Shown: positions 36,886-47,282, numbered from the stretch's first letter. The stretch: 64,000 nucleotides of DNA from Hoylesella pleuritidis JCM 14110 (GCF_000613725.1 NZ_BAJN01000003.1:124001-188000); one strand, 5' to 3'. The notes: generated by a model from the sequence alone, not told the origin. A program made the numbers and translations.

Positions 36886-36972
36886 GACGAGTTGATGAGA
36901 GAACAAATAAACAAGTTGATGAGAGAGCTTGTTAAATCGTTCACTTATCAACTTGTCAACTTGTTTACTACT
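36886..36972. repeat. TTGATGAG/TCAACTTG intergenic repeat (family 2)
   Basis: Two copies of GTTGATGAGAGA 24 bp apart (36891, 36915) face TTATCAACTTGTCAACTTGT, so ACAAGTTGAT pairs perfectly with ATCAACTTGT. Similar sequence occurs at 51348-51414 and 59277-59380. It fills the kdsA-kdsD gap and touches the kdsA stop. Confidence 0.65.
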
Positions 36973-37735
36973 CACTCATCTCCCCATTAACTCTCATAAT
37001 GAGTGCTTCCAATTGTTTTAACTCCAGCATATTGGGGCCGTCACTCAATCCTCGATCGGGATCGGGATGCACTTCGAAAAAATATCCGTTGGCACCGAAT
37101 GCCTTAGCTGCCAATGCCATTGCCGGAACAAAACGTCTATCGCCGCTTGTTGTTCCGTTGCCTGCTCCGGGACGTTGAACACTGTGTGTACAATCCATTA
37201 TAACCGTCGGTACAATTTCCTGCATATCGGGGATATTCCGAAAATCCACCACCAAATTGTTGTAACCGAACGAATTACCACGTTCGGTGAGCCAAATTTC
37301 ACGTGCACCGGCATCTTTTGCTTTCTCAACGGGATATTGCATATCTCGTCCGCTTAAAAATTGCGCTTTCTTAATATTGATAATCCGACCGGTCTTTGCA
37401 GCTGACACGAGCAGATCCGTCTGCCGACAGAGGAATGCCGGAATCTGAATCACATCTACAACTTCGCCTACCGGATCAGCCTGATAACTCTCGTGGATAT
37501 CTGTCAATAGCTTAAGCCCATACTTAGACTTCACATCTGCCAGCATCTGCAACCCCTTATCGAGTCCCGGTCCTCTGAAAGAACGGATAGAAGTTCGGTT
37601 TGCTTTGTCAAAAGATGACTTGAAAAAGATGTCCGTACCGAGCTTTTTATTGATACGCACAAGTGTTTCAGCAACAGTATCAAGTAATTCTTGCGACTCG
37701 ATGACACACGGTCCGGCAATGAAAATAGGTGGCAT
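36968..37735 (-). CDS. kdsA: 3-deoxy-8-phosphooctulonate synthase
   Basis: Condenses phosphoenolpyruvate with arabinose-5-phosphate to Kdo-8-phosphate. A TIM-barrel DAHP-synthase-family enzyme of 255 residues starting MPPIFIAGPCVIES. It contains FKSSFDKANRTSIRSFRGPG, KAQFLSGRDMQYPVEKAK, MDCTHSVQRPG and FFEVHPDPDRGLSDGPNML. The open frame reaches 37786, but the TACCTTTG promoter (37763-37756) sits in that extension, so the ATG at 37735 is the start. It is first of a kdsA-kdsD-PLD run on the minus strand. Confidence 0.95.
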   Translation of the reverse strand: MPPIFIAGPCVIESQELLDTVAETLVRINKKLGTDIFFKSSFDKANRTSIRSFRGPGLDKGLQMLADVKSKYGLKLLTDIHESYQADPVGEVVDVIQIPAFLCRQTDLLVSAAKTGRIINIKKAQFLSGRDMQYPVEKAKDAGAREIWLTERGNSFGYNNLVVDFRNIPDMQEIVPTVIMDCTHSVQRPGAGNGTTSGDRRFVPAMALAAKAFGANGYFFEVHPDPDRGLSDGPNMLELKQLEALIMRVNGEMSE

Positions 37736-37755
37736 ATTCTCGTTTTTAATAATTG

Positions 37756-37867
37756 CAAAGGTACTGAAATCAGCGTGAAAGAACAAGCTTTTAACAGAGA
37801 TTTGTATTAAAGAGTTACAAAAAAAGATAGATAATGAATAGCCTTTAAATAATTTATTTTACTTTTG
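37756..37867. promoter_or_regulatory. Divergent promoters for kdsA and a small OMP
   Basis: TACCTTTG on the minus strand (37763-37756) decides the kdsA start. TACTTTTG on the plus strand (37860-37867) lies 53 bp before the OMP ATG. Confidence 0.65.
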
Positions 37868-37919
37868 CAATTGTCCGTTTAACGGATAGTATCATAGTTA
37901 CAAAAATTAAATGTACAAG

Positions 37920-38447
37920 ATGAAAAAGGTATTTATGACATTGGTTGCAGCCGTTATGGCTGTAAGTGCATCCGCTCAGGTTTATGTGGGCGGTGGTGTT
38001 GGTATCGGAAGTATGGACAATGGTGGTGATAACAACACCACAACGTACAAGTTCGTACCCGAAATCGGCTACAATTTTAACAGTGATTGGGCCGTAGGTA
38101 CAACTTTCGGCTGGAAAGGATCTAACCACGGAGGTGCGAAATCAATAGAGTTCAGCCCCTATGTGCGTTACACTTTTTTCCACACACGGTTTATTAACGG
38201 TTTCATTGACGGAACAGTGGGTTATACTCACGATTATGGCGCAAACAAAAGAGACATCGATCATTTGCAAATCGGTTTTAGACCAGGCGTAGCCGTCAAT
38301 CTCACACCGTGTCTGAGCTTTATGACCAAGGTCGGTTTTGTGGGGTACAACCACACCAAAAACAACAACACCAAAGCAAAAAGTGATGGGTGGGGCGTTG
38401 ATATAGACGGTAACAATGTTGTATTCGGCCTTTATTACAACTTCTAA
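37920..38447 (+). CDS. Small outer-membrane beta-barrel protein
   Basis: A 175-residue porin-like protein with a signal peptide (MKKVFMTLVAAVMAVSASA, cleaved before QVYVGG). Alternating hydrophobic strands follow: FVPEIGYNFNSDWAVGTTFGW, SPYVRYTFFHTRFING and FRPGVAVNLTPCLSFMTKVGF. It ends GLYYNF, the C-terminal aromatic signal of outer-membrane barrels. Its size fits an eight-stranded barrel (OmpA/OmpX-like). The ATG at 37911 is an in-frame alternative. Monocistronic, with a strong terminator. Confidence 0.85.
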   Translation: MKKVFMTLVAAVMAVSASAQVYVGGGVGIGSMDNGGDNNTTTYKFVPEIGYNFNSDWAVGTTFGWKGSNHGGAKSIEFSPYVRYTFFHTRFINGFIDGTVGYTHDYGANKRDIDHLQIGFRPGVAVNLTPCLSFMTKVGFVGYNHTKNNNTKAKSDGWGVDIDGNNVVFGLYYNF

Positions 38448-38476
38448 TTAGCCGTTGTCAACATATTGTTAATAAG

Positions 38477-38516
38477 AAATCCCGATACGGTATATCTCGT
38501 ATCGGGATTTTATTTT
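38477..38516 (+). terminator. Terminator after the small OMP gene
   Basis: A 13-bp perfect stem (AAATCCCGATACG/CGTATCGGGATTT) with an 8-nt loop and a T-rich tail (TTTTATTTT). Confidence 0.85.
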
Positions 38517-38599
38517 ACTCTCAGATGGAGAAATAAAAGAATATAAGAAAAGAACTAAAAAACGACTTCTACAATCTGTTGAAAAAAGTCGATAAATCC

Positions 38600-38705
38600 A
38601 ATCTTAGTAATCGGCCTTACAAAAGACCGATAATTGCCTTACGAAAAGCCGTTAAACAGCGTGCAACCAACCATTAATTACAATGTGTTTAACTGTTAAT
38701 TACAA
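38600..38705. repeat. 22-bp-period palindromic intergenic array E (3-5 units)
   Basis: Cores at 38651 (GTTAAA), 38673 (ATTAAT) and 38695 (GTTAAT) are 22 bp apart. Two weaker units at 38607 and 38629 keep the phase. It sits in the convergent region between the OMP terminator and mfd; nothing else is seen in 38517-38808. Confidence 0.8.
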
Positions 38706-38808
38706 CACACATTATATACATTTGATAATCAGAAAGTTACAAGCTTTCTCCTGATATAATTCTCCTGGCCGTTTCTTCCATTCTTTACGAAAAGAGAAAA
38801 TAGAATAC

Positions 38809-41800
38809 TTACTCTTCCAGTTTTTCGTCTTTACCGATATCACGGAGTACGGAAACAGCCTCTTCTACACTGGGAATATCTCGCACGTGCAGTATTCGGC
38901 GCCCCTTGATCTCCTTTAAATTACAGCGGCGAGGATTAGACACGATATAATTGAGTATATGTTCAAACGTCAGACTCTTGTAATAGGCACTCGCAGGATT
39001 GCTTACGAACTGCATATTCATTTGTCCCTGACGCAGAATAACCTTCTCACAACCGAGACGTTTACCGATGCGACGCAAGGCAACGACCTGCATTAACTCT
39101 TCTCCTTCATACGGCACTGGACCGAAACGGTCTATCAGCCGTTGACGATAAGCATTGAGTTCGTCATCACTGGCAATATTATCGAGTTCGCGATAAAGAA
39201 ACATTCGTTCGCTGCTCCCGGGTACATAATTATCAGGAAAATACATTTCAAGATCGCTTTCTACCCCGCAATCTTCCACGAAATCGGCTCCCGTGAACGC
39301 CCGTCCTTGTGACATCTCTTCAACATAAATATCGCCGAACTCTTCATTTTTAAGTTCAGTGATAGCCTGATTCAAGATTTTTTGATAGGTCTCATAACCT
39401 AAATCTTCCATAAAACCACTCTGTTCGGCTCCTAACAAATTACCCGCACCACGAATGTCGAGATCTTGCATCGCAAGATTGAAGCCGCTTCCTAACTCAG
39501 AGAAGTTCTCCAAAGCTTCTAATCGGCGGCGAGCCTCAGGTGTCAGTACGGCTTTTGGCGGTGCCAACAGATAACAGAAAGCCTTGCGATTACTACGCCC
39601 TACCCGACCGCGCATTTGATGCAGGTCTGAGAGTCCAAAATGATGGGCATCGTTGATGATGATCGTATTGGCATTGGAAATGTCTATCCCGTTTTCAACA
39701 ATGGTTGTCGAGAGAAGTACATCATAGTCATAATTGATAAAACCTTCGACAATCTTCTCCAACTCATCGGGTTTCATCTGCCCGTGACCGATAGCAACGC
39801 GGCAGTCAGGTACATATTTGTGGATAAGATGAGAAATTTCGGGTAAATTACTGATACGGTTGTTCACAAAATATACTTGCCCGTTGCGACTCATTTCGAA
39901 GTTGATCGCATCGGCAACCACCTCGTGTCCGTATGTGGCCAACTCTGTATGAATAGGGTGACGGTTAGGGGGCGGTGTGCGGATAATGCTCATATCACGT
40001 GCACCCATCAGTGAGAATTGCAACGTTCGAGGTATAGGCGTGGCCGACATCGTAAGTGTGTCAACATTGCTTTTCAACTTACGTAATTTCTCTTTGGTCG
40101 AAACGCCGAACTTCTGTTCCTCATCAATGATAAGAAGACCTAAATCGTGCCACTTCACATTGGCTCCAATAAGTTTATGTGTGCCGATAAGGATGTCTAT
40201 ACGTCCCGCTTGCAAGTCATCAAGTACGGCTCGTACCTGTCGAGCCGAGCGTGCTCGCGAAAGATAATCCACCCGCACGGGAAAGGCCCTCAACCGGTCT
40301 CGAAATGTCTGATAATGCTGATAAGCCAAGATGGTTGTAGGGACGAGCACTGCTACCTGCTTAGAGTCACAAGCAGCCTTAAATGCTGCACGCACAGCCA
40401 CTTCTGTTTTTCCGAATCCAACATCGCCGCATACAAGACGATCCATCGGTCGTGCCGTCTCCATATCCGCCTTTACATCCTGTGTCGCTTTTAACTGGTC
40501 GGGAGTATCTTCATAAAGAAAACTCGCCTCCAACTCGTGTTGCATAAATGAGTCAGTACTGAAAGCATATCCTTTCTCGTGCCTGCGACGGGCGTAAAGT
40601 TTGATGAGATCGCGGGCAATATCCTTAATCTTTTTCTTCGTCCGCTCTTTCAACCGTTCCCAGGCACCGGTTCCGAGTGTTGAGAGATGCGGCGGTTCGC
40701 CCGTGTCGCTACGGCGATATTTGCTGATTTTATAAAGCGAGTGAATGGAGACATCCACTTTATCGCCACGCTGATAGATGATGCGAATCATCTCCTGATA
40801 GGAGTTTTTCGTGGGCACGCGTACCAATCCGCCGAACTTTCCGATGCCATAATCTACGTGGACAATGTAATCTCCCGGTTCCATTTCCTGCAACTCTTTC
40901 ATCGTGAGCGCCATCTTGCCAGCCCGGGCTGTATCACTTCGCAGGCTGTATTTGTGGAAGCGGTCGAATATCTGATGGTCAGTGAAGAAACAGGCACGTA
41001 GACCATTATCGATGAAACCCGTATGGAGCGTACCCGAAAGGAAGACTTCCTTAGAGTCTGCCGCATCAGCCTTCTCCGGAGAAATGGCGTTATAATCGTG
41101 ATGCATAAATGCTCCCCCACTTTCGGAAGAAACCGAAGAACTTGCATTTTTTAATATCTCTGTCAATCTCTCTTGTTGTTTCTTACTGTCCGATAAGATA
41201 TAAATAGTATAACCACTAAGAGCATATTGGTCTATGGTTTGCCGCAAGAAATCGAAGTTTTTATGGAAAGGTGGTTGCGGAGTCGTGTTAAATTGGATTT
41301 TAACTTGGGGGGTATCCGTAGGCTGGTGACAAAATTCCACGCGACAAAAACTCGTCATATCTTCCGTGAATTGCGACGGACTAATCAGCTGACTCTCGCG
41401 CCTCATCTCACGTGCAATCTCTTGGCGCTCCATTTCCGTTGCTTCTTCCATCCGCTCGGTTATTGCCTGTGAAGAAAAACCTTCGTCATATATTTGCGCG
41501 ATACTGTCACGAACGTAGAGCATATCCTTAATAGCAAGTAATGTGTTAGCAGGGAGAAATCGGAAGAAAGATACTTTTTCCGTCGATAATCCGACTAATT
41601 CCGGTACGATTTCTACGGCTGTCATCTTATCTTTCGACAATTGGTCTTGCACTGTAAACGTACGAATCGTATCGATTTCATCTCCGAAAAAATCGATAGA
41701 TAAGGCAATTCACCGGAAAATGAATAAACATCAAGGATACTGCCACGCAAGGCAAACTGTCCAGGTTCATACACATAATCAGTCTCTGAGAATCCGAGAG

Positions 41801-42287
41801 CAAGCAGTTTGTGTGTCAACTCCGTTACACAGATCGTTTGCCCCACTTTCAAAGACAATCTGCGCTCATCCAATTGTTTTTTAGAAACCACCAATTCACT
41901 CAAGGCTTCGGGCGAAGTCACAATATACATCGGTATCGTCGAAGAACTGATGCGAGTCAAGACTTCCGTCCGCAATACCTCATTGGCGGCATCGCGCTGT
42001 CCGTATTTTACAGCCCGTCGAAACGAAGAGGGAAAAAACAGCACTTGCTCTTGCCTCATTACTTGTGTCAGATCGTGGTAAAAATACCCTGCTTCATCAG
42101 TATCTTGCAAGACAAAAAGCACGGTTCGGTTCAGCATTGCGGTCAATCCCGCAAAAAACATCGGGACAGAAGAGCCTACCAATCCTTGCAAAAAGATGCT
42201 CCGCACAGTTTCGTCATTCACAGCATTCGCAAACGCCCGAGTCTGTGATGTTGCTCCATAAAGTTGTTGAATATGTTGTAAATCCAT
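38809..42287 (-). pseudogene. mfd: Transcription-repair coupling factor Mfd (one frameshift)
   Basis: Mfd removes RNA polymerase stalled at lesions and recruits UvrA. The N-terminal piece (42287 to about 41700, from MDLQHIQQLYG) covers the UvrB-like region to SFSGELPY. One missing base at about 41700 breaks the frame, and correction yields RIDFFGDEIDTIRTFTVQDQ joining the second piece. That piece holds the RNAP-interacting CarD-like domain (PGDYIVHVDYGIGKFGGL), Walker A GDVGFGKTEVAVRA, DEEQKFGV, SATPIPRTL and the TRCF C-terminal domain. Corrected length is about 1159 residues. Probably a sequencing error. uvrA lies elsewhere in this window. Confidence 0.93.
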
Positions 42288-42360
42288 ATAGATAAATCCC
42301 AAAGATCACGTCATCCACTCGCAATCATCTTCCCAAATGAAAGCGAAGTTATTGCGTTGC

Positions 42361-43134
42361 TTACTCCTCGATTCTTGGAGAGGTTGCAGACGGCATTTTC
42401 GGATACTTCCTCATCCATCCGTCCAAACGGAGTCGCATCACGCCGAAGAAAGCTTCGCCGAAAATACCTCCGCTCATTTTACTGATGCCCTCACGACGGT
42501 TAACAAAAATAACGGGCACTTCCTTGATCTTAAAGCCTATCTTATAAGCCGTATATTTCATCTCGATTTGGAATCCGTAACCTTTAAAACGCACTTCGGA
42601 AAGTGGTATCGTTTCAAGAACCCGACGGCGGTAACACTTGAATCCAGCTGTCGTGTCGTGCACCGAAAAGCCCGTGATAAAGCGCACATACTTGGATGCA
42701 AAGTAGCTCATCAGCACCCTGCCGATAGGCCAATTGACCACATTCACACCACTGACATAGCGCGATCCGATGGCAACATCATATCCTTCGTCGTGGCAGG
42801 CAGCATAAAGACGCGGCAAATCATCCGGATCGTGACTGAAATCGGCATCCATTTCAAAGATGTATTCATAGCTATGCTCCAACGCCCAACGGAATCCCGT
42901 AATATAGGCTGTACCAAGTCCTAATTTTCCTTGCCGCTCAATGATAAACAACCGATCGGCAAACTCTTCTGTCATCAGCCGATGAACGATACCCGCTGTT
43001 CCGTCCGGACTTCCATCATCGATGACAAGGATATGAAAACACTTAGTCAATGAGAATACGGCTCGTATGATTTTCTCTATGTTCTCTTTCTCGTTGTATG
43101 TCGGAATGATTACAATGCTGTCGCTCTGGTTCAT
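42361..43134 (-). CDS. Polyprenol monophosphomannose synthase-like GT2
   Basis: A 257-residue GT-A enzyme resembling dolichol/polyprenol-phosphate mannosyltransferases, which load mannose onto the lipid carrier used by membrane glycosyltransferases. Motifs: IIPTYNEKENIEKII, IDDGSPDGT (about residues 38-46), MDADFSHDP (about residues 93-101, DxD), IGSRYVSG and a C-terminal RREGISKMSGG. There are no C-terminal transmembrane helices, so it is the soluble form. It is upstream of mfd in the same direction (74-bp gap). It could supply sugar to the GT117 enzyme at the window start; that link is inference. Confidence 0.87.
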   Translation of the reverse strand: MNQSDSIVIIPTYNEKENIEKIIRAVFSLTKCFHILVIDDGSPDGTAGIVHRLMTEEFADRLFIIERQGKLGLGTAYITGFRWALEHSYEYIFEMDADFSHDPDDLPRLYAACHDEGYDVAIGSRYVSGVNVVNWPIGRVLMSYFASKYVRFITGFSVHDTTAGFKCYRRRVLETIPLSEVRFKGYGFQIEMKYTAYKIGFKIKEVPVIFVNRREGISKMSGGIFGEAFFGVMRLRLDGWMRKYPKMPSATSPRIEE

Positions 43135-43157
43135 AGTTTATCTAATTAATTGTGTCA

Positions 43158-43165
43158 CAAAGGTA
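43158..43165 (-). promoter_or_regulatory. Promoter -7 element for the GT2-mfd unit
   Basis: TACCTTTG on the minus strand, 24 bp before the GT2 ATG. Confidence 0.6.
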
Positions 43166-43280
43166 GAAAGAAAAATCGAGAAAGAAGCATCGGGGAGCGC
43201 AAATAACGCGAGTTCGGGATAAACTTGTAATATGCGAGTGAGAAAGGGGCGTAACAGACAGGATCAGACGACACCTTTTT

Positions 43281-43344
43281 ACCCCACTCGTGGGGTCTCT
43301 CTGCATATCACTCGTGGGGTGTTTCTGTACCTCACTCGTGGGGT
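43281..43344. repeat. 24-bp tandem repeat, three copies
   Basis: CACTCGTGGGGT recurs at 43285, 43309 and 43333, exactly 24 bp apart, with diverged spacer bases. The first copy is part of a perfect palindrome, ACCCCACTCGTGGGGT (43281-43296). A 73-codon frame crosses the repeat on the minus strand (PTSEVQKHPTSDMQRDPTSG), but it has no other protein-like feature. Confidence 0.8.
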
Positions 43345-43959
43345 AATACGAACGATGTACCATATAAGAAAATGCTTATCCTGAATTTGCGTTAAATATT
43401 ATAAGTCCGACAAACTTATGAACACGCCTCAAGTGCCAAAAACATTAATGCTCACAGCATCAGGGCAACGGCCTCTATCGCTACTCCGTTACGATACTTG
43501 CCGTAACTACGTTACTACACTTACCATAGCCATGTTGCGATTTTGACAATTATTTAGAAGGGAAATTCCGTCGAACTCACATTAGGGTAAGATTAACGAT
43601 AAGTTTGTAACAGAGAATCATTTCTCCTCATTAGATCGGCGAGACATAAATTTCATTACTCGCACATTAAAGAGGATATTATAATTATCTAAATAATAAA
43701 GTGAATAGATGGATAAAAACTAAAAGGGAATCGTGAAAAAGAATTAATATCCCACACTTAAACAAACTCACCATATACGATTCGCCACTTTTACACACTT
43801 GATAGTATCAAATGAGAAGTCCCATAGGTAACGATGAGAAGTATAGGAGTAAGGTGGCAGAAGTCCCATAGGTCTCACCGCCAAATATAGAGATTAATCG
43901 CATTGAATGCATATCTTTTATTCAGAATCTGCATATTTTTATTTCTTAGCGTTTCTGAA
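43345..43959. other. Gene-free intergenic stretch with degenerate repeats
   Basis: About 600 bp without a supportable gene. AGAAGTCCCATAGGT occurs twice (43815-43829 and 43859-43873), with a partial copy between them (GAGAAGTATAGG near 43835). A G/C-richer segment near 43440-43520 has no open frame of note. It may be remnant DNA. Confidence 0.5.
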
Positions 43960-45105
43960 TCAATAAATCATATATTGCCTCTCGATATTTTGAAGAGCCT
44001 TTTGTTGTAACCGATCTTTCTTACTCAAGATGATTTTCATATACCAAGGATGCGGCAGACTGATGAAGTCTTCATCCTTGGCGACCTCTGTTGGAGTAAG
44101 ATACAACTCGGCTTCGGTAGATTCAAAGCACTTGTTCCTATTCTTTAAAGTCGATGAACAAGTGATGTAAACCTTATATTTATTGGAGTACGGATAATAA
44201 ATGCCGTTTCTCTCACGATATTCCGTGTCCGCGCTTACAAGCCAGTCATCATAGCGATAGCCTGCTGCCAACTTGAATGCGGCACGTGTGACAGCGTTGG
44301 TGTAATGACGACGATTGTATTTCAGACCGGTATCACGATGAACTCTCAACAAAACATATTTCATCGTATCTACAACGATGAAACCTTTATCATCATCGGG
44401 TGCTTGTGAAGATCTGAAATGAATTTGAATAATATGTTTTTCGTTGTTCGTAACATCATCACTCACGCTGAAAAGATGGCAGCGAATAAACTTCTTATCG
44501 AGACGATCGACGAAATCATTGTAGACAATCCGGCACAGATTCGTAAAGTTACAACCTGCGGACGAATCCTTATAATGAATAATCCCTGTATCAGGCCTTA
44601 TCACATAACTTGCGGGAGCTTGTAGGGGAGCAGCTTTTAACAGTCCTTTGTTCTCGAACCAATAACCGGTTGTATCGCTGATTGTTCCCGTCTGATAATT
44701 GTATGCAAAAGTTCGACCTGACATTTGATAGTACTTTCGTTTCTCTGTAATAAACCTGTGCAGAAAAGGGCGAATCCATTCGGGCTCTGCATTGCCGACA
44801 ACGACCTCACTTAACAGATGTTCTTTCGGAATTAAAAAGATGGTATCGGTCACCGCATCAACATCTTTCGGTTGATAACCAATATGAAGGATGTGCAGCT
44901 GTTTAAATGAGAAACGGACAGAGAAAGCACCGGTTGCATCACTTGTGGTAGCTTGGGGGCGTCCGTTCTCTATTTTAAATATACTTGCATAAGGCACAGA
45001 TGTGTTATTAATCTTATCCCATAACACGCCTTTTACTTGACCACCAACCGTTGTTGCAAGCAGGAAGCAGAACAACAGAATTGAAAATCGGATAATGTTA
45101 TTCAT
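43960..45105 (-). CDS. Secreted carboxypeptidase-regulatory-like domain protein
   Basis: A 381-residue exported protein. A signal peptide (MNNIIRFSILLFCFLLATTVGG) is followed by a CarboxypepD_reg-like beta-sandwich (about residues 24-95, VKGVLWDKINNTSVPYASIFKI through LLSEVVVGN), as found at the N-terminus of TonB receptors. The remaining 285 residues are rich in Tyr and basic residues and resemble the DUF5686-like or hypothetical proteins that follow such domains, but no barrel signature is clear. It probably works in the periplasm or at the outer membrane. It is transcribed away from rho's 3' hairpin; no cognate partner lies nearby. Confidence 0.75.
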   Translation of the reverse strand: MNNIIRFSILLFCFLLATTVGGQVKGVLWDKINNTSVPYASIFKIENGRPQATTSDATGAFSVRFSFKQLHILHIGYQPKDVDAVTDTIFLIPKEHLLSEVVVGNAEPEWIRPFLHRFITEKRKYYQMSGRTFAYNYQTGTISDTTGYWFENKGLLKAAPLQAPASYVIRPDTGIIHYKDSSAGCNFTNLCRIVYNDFVDRLDKKFIRCHLFSVSDDVTNNEKHIIQIHFRSSQAPDDDKGFIVVDTMKYVLLRVHRDTGLKYNRRHYTNAVTRAAFKLAAGYRYDDWLVSADTEYRERNGIYYPYSNKYKVYITCSSTLKNRNKCFESTEAELYLTPTEVAKDEDFISLPHPWYMKIILSKKDRLQQKALQNIERQYMIY

Positions 45106-45124
45106 TGTAAAGGAGTTAAAAGAA

Positions 45125-45169
45125 ATAAGGAGTTAAGTCATTGGTTTCATCTCAGACTTAACTCCTTAT
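45125..45169 (-). terminator. Long hairpin at the 3' end of rho
   Basis: A perfect 15-bp inverted repeat (ATAAGGAGTTAAGTC/GACTTAACTCCTTAT) with a 15-nt loop, 33 bp beyond the rho stop. It is followed on the minus strand by a T-rich run (TTCTTTT). Its position fits the rho terminator. Confidence 0.7.
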
Positions 45170-45201
45170 AATTTTAATTTATTTATTCTCTTAAAAACTT
45201 A

Positions 45202-47196
45202 TCAGCCGTTCATTGACAAAAGGAACTCATCGTTGCTGCGAGTATGAATCATCCTGTCGTGAATGGAATTCATTGCTTCTATCGGATTCATATCGGCAAT
45301 ATATTTGCGCAGTATCCACATACGGTCGAGTGTCGTCTTGTCTTGCAACAAGTCGTCGCGACGCGTACTTGAAGCCACGAGATTAACTGCGGGGAAGATG
45401 CGTTTGTTGGACAGTGAACGGTCGAGCTGAAGTTCCATATTACCAGTACCCTTAAACTCTTCAAAGATCACTTCATCCATCTTACTGCCGGTGTCGATCA
45501 AGGCAGTTGCAATGATGGTAAGCGAGCCGCCGCCTTCGATGTTACGTGCAGCACCGAAGAAACGCTTGGGCTTTTGCAGAGCATTGGCATCCACACCACC
45601 CGTCAATACCTTACCGCTGGCAGGTGCAACCGTATTGTATGCACGAGCCAAGCGCGTGATCGAATCGAGGAAAATGACAACATCGTGACCACACTCCACC
45701 ATTCGCTTGGCCTTCTCTAAGACGATTCCGGCAATCTTCACGTGACGTTCAGCCGGTTCGTCAAAGGTCGATGCGATGACCTCCGCATTCACCGTGCGCG
45801 CCATATCGGTAACTTCCTCGGGACGCTCGTCAATAAGCAGCATCATCAAATAAGCCTCGGGATGATTGGCAGCAATTGCGTTGGCAATATCTTTCATCAA
45901 AATAGTCTTACCTGTTTTAGGTTGAGCGACAATCAAAGCACGCTGCCCTTTACCAATGGGAGAGAAAAGATCTACAACACGCGTAGATAAGTTGGTGGTC
46001 TCGCGATTACCACATAGGTTGTATTTCTCATCCGGGAACAACGGTGTAAGATGTTCGAACGGAATACGATCGCGCACTTCACCCGGATTCCTACCGTTAA
46101 TCTTATCAATGCTCGTCAAGGGGAAATACTTCTCTCCATCGTGGGGTGGACGTACGTGACATTGCACCACATCACCGGTTTTCAGTCCATAGCGTTTGAT
46201 CTGCGGCCCGGCAACATACACATCATCTGGCGATGACAGATAGTTATAGTCGCTTGAACGTAAGAATCCGTATCCATCAGGCATAATTTCCAGTACACCA
46301 TTGGCTGTGATAATATCCGTGAAGTCATACGTCGGAACATAACTCGACGGAGCGACAGGCTGTTGATAACCTTGTGTCTGCGGCATTACAGGTGTCGTCG
46401 GGTTATCGAACATATCAAAATTGGGCACAGCTCCCTGGTCTTCTATCGGTAAATCGACAACAGGAATAAAGTCGGTTCCATCTCCCGGATCGCCTTCCCA
46501 AATACCCTCAGCAATGGCTTCGCGTTTTTCTTCGGCATCTTCGTTGTGAGCATTGATTTTCGCTTGCAGCTTTGCCAACAAATCATTGCTTTCTTCGTCA
46601 TTATTCGTTACTACTTCACCGGAGGCAAATGCTTGCTCGGGAACAAAAGGAGTTTCTTGAGAAACGTCTTGCTTATCCTCGGACTGAGATTTTTTCTCCT
46701 GAGCTTCAACTCCGATTTTATCTTCAGCCTGTGATTCCATTTGGGTCTCTTTAGCAGCCCGCGCAGCCTCAGCAGCAGCAATCAGTTCGAGCTCTCGCTT
46801 CGATTTACGCCCCCTATGCTTAGGAATCATCGCCAGCAACTCTTCTGAAGTCAGTTCTTTCTCTTGTTTCGGCATTTCCTCTACATCGGTCTTAACAGAT
46901 TCATCTTTGAAAAGCGGTTGTTGTTCAACAGAAACTTTGTTCTTTTTCAAGTCAAAATTCTCTCCCTCTTTCCCATTAACAGTATATACCTTATCGGTAT
47001 CTTTTTTGGCAATTCTTACACGGCGGCGTTTCGCCCCCAACGGATTTTTGTTCCCTTCATCTATGGCCTGTTTATCTAAAATGGCATAGGCAATATCTTC
47101 CTGTGTGGCATTAGAGGAGAACTCGGCACCCAACTTGGTTGCAATATCTTCGAGTTCGGAGATACCTTTCGATAATAATTCGTCTTTGCTATACAT
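45202..47196 (-). CDS. rho: Transcription termination factor Rho
   Basis: A hexameric RNA-dependent ATPase that ends transcription. From [11 protein letters not shown] the 664-residue protein has a Rho N-domain (about 1-45). A long charged, disordered insertion follows (about 45-275, rich in Glu, Lys and Gln), then the RNA-binding cold-shock-like domain ([20 protein letters not shown], about 285-360). The ATPase has Walker [24 protein letters not shown] and the Q-loop region. The insertion is typical of Bacteroidetes Rho. The frame is open to 47277 through a TTG that lies in the -7 element, so that longer start is impossible. Confidence 0.95.
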   Translation of the reverse strand: MYSKDELLSKGISELEDIATKLGAEFSSNATQEDIAYAILDKQAIDEGNKNPLGAKRRRVRIAKKDTDKVYTVNGKEGENFDLKKNKVSVEQQPLFKDESVKTDVEEMPKQEKELTSEELLAMIPKHRGRKSKRELELIAAAEAARAAKETQMESQAEDKIGVEAQEKKSQSEDKQDVSQETPFVPEQAFASGEVVTNNDEESNDLLAKLQAKINAHNEDAEEKREAIAEGIWEGDPGDGTDFIPVVDLPIEDQGAVPNFDMFDNPTTPVMPQTQGYQQPVAPSSYVPTYDFTDIITANGVLEIMPDGYGFLRSSDYNYLSSPDDVYVAGPQIKRYGLKTGDVVQCHVRPPHDGEKYFPLTSIDKINGRNPGEVRDRIPFEHLTPLFPDEKYNLCGNRETTNLSTRVVDLFSPIGKGQRALIVAQPKTGKTILMKDIANAIAANHPEAYLMMLLIDERPEEVTDMARTVNAEVIASTFDEPAERHVKIAGIVLEKAKRMVECGHDVVIFLDSITRLARAYNTVAPASGKVLTGGVDANALQKPKRFFGAARNIEGGGSLTIIATALIDTGSKMDEVIFEEFKGTGNMELQLDRSLSNKRIFPAVNLVASSTRRDDLLQDKTTLDRMWILRKYIADMNPIEAMNSIHDRMIHTRSNDEFLLSMNG

Positions 47197-47274
47197 ATAT
47201 TGTATAATAAATTTCTCTGATTGAAAGACCGACGTTTCAAGAGTTGAAACGCGGGTTGTATTAAAATTTGGTTG

Positions 47275-47282
47275 CAAAGGTA
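47275..47282 (-). promoter_or_regulatory. Promoter -7 element for rho
   Basis: TACCTTTG on the minus strand, giving a leader of about 70 nt before the ATG at 47196 and excluding the TTG at 47277 as a start. Confidence 0.65.

Noticed and set aside
41622..41700. Two separate genes at the mfd locus
   Set aside because: The two frames are consecutive parts of one Mfd protein; adding one base restores the family sequence through the join.
43142..43363. 73-codon minus-strand frame over the 24-bp repeat
   Set aside because: Its only regularity comes from the DNA repeat; it overlaps the GT2 promoter and has no other protein-like feature.
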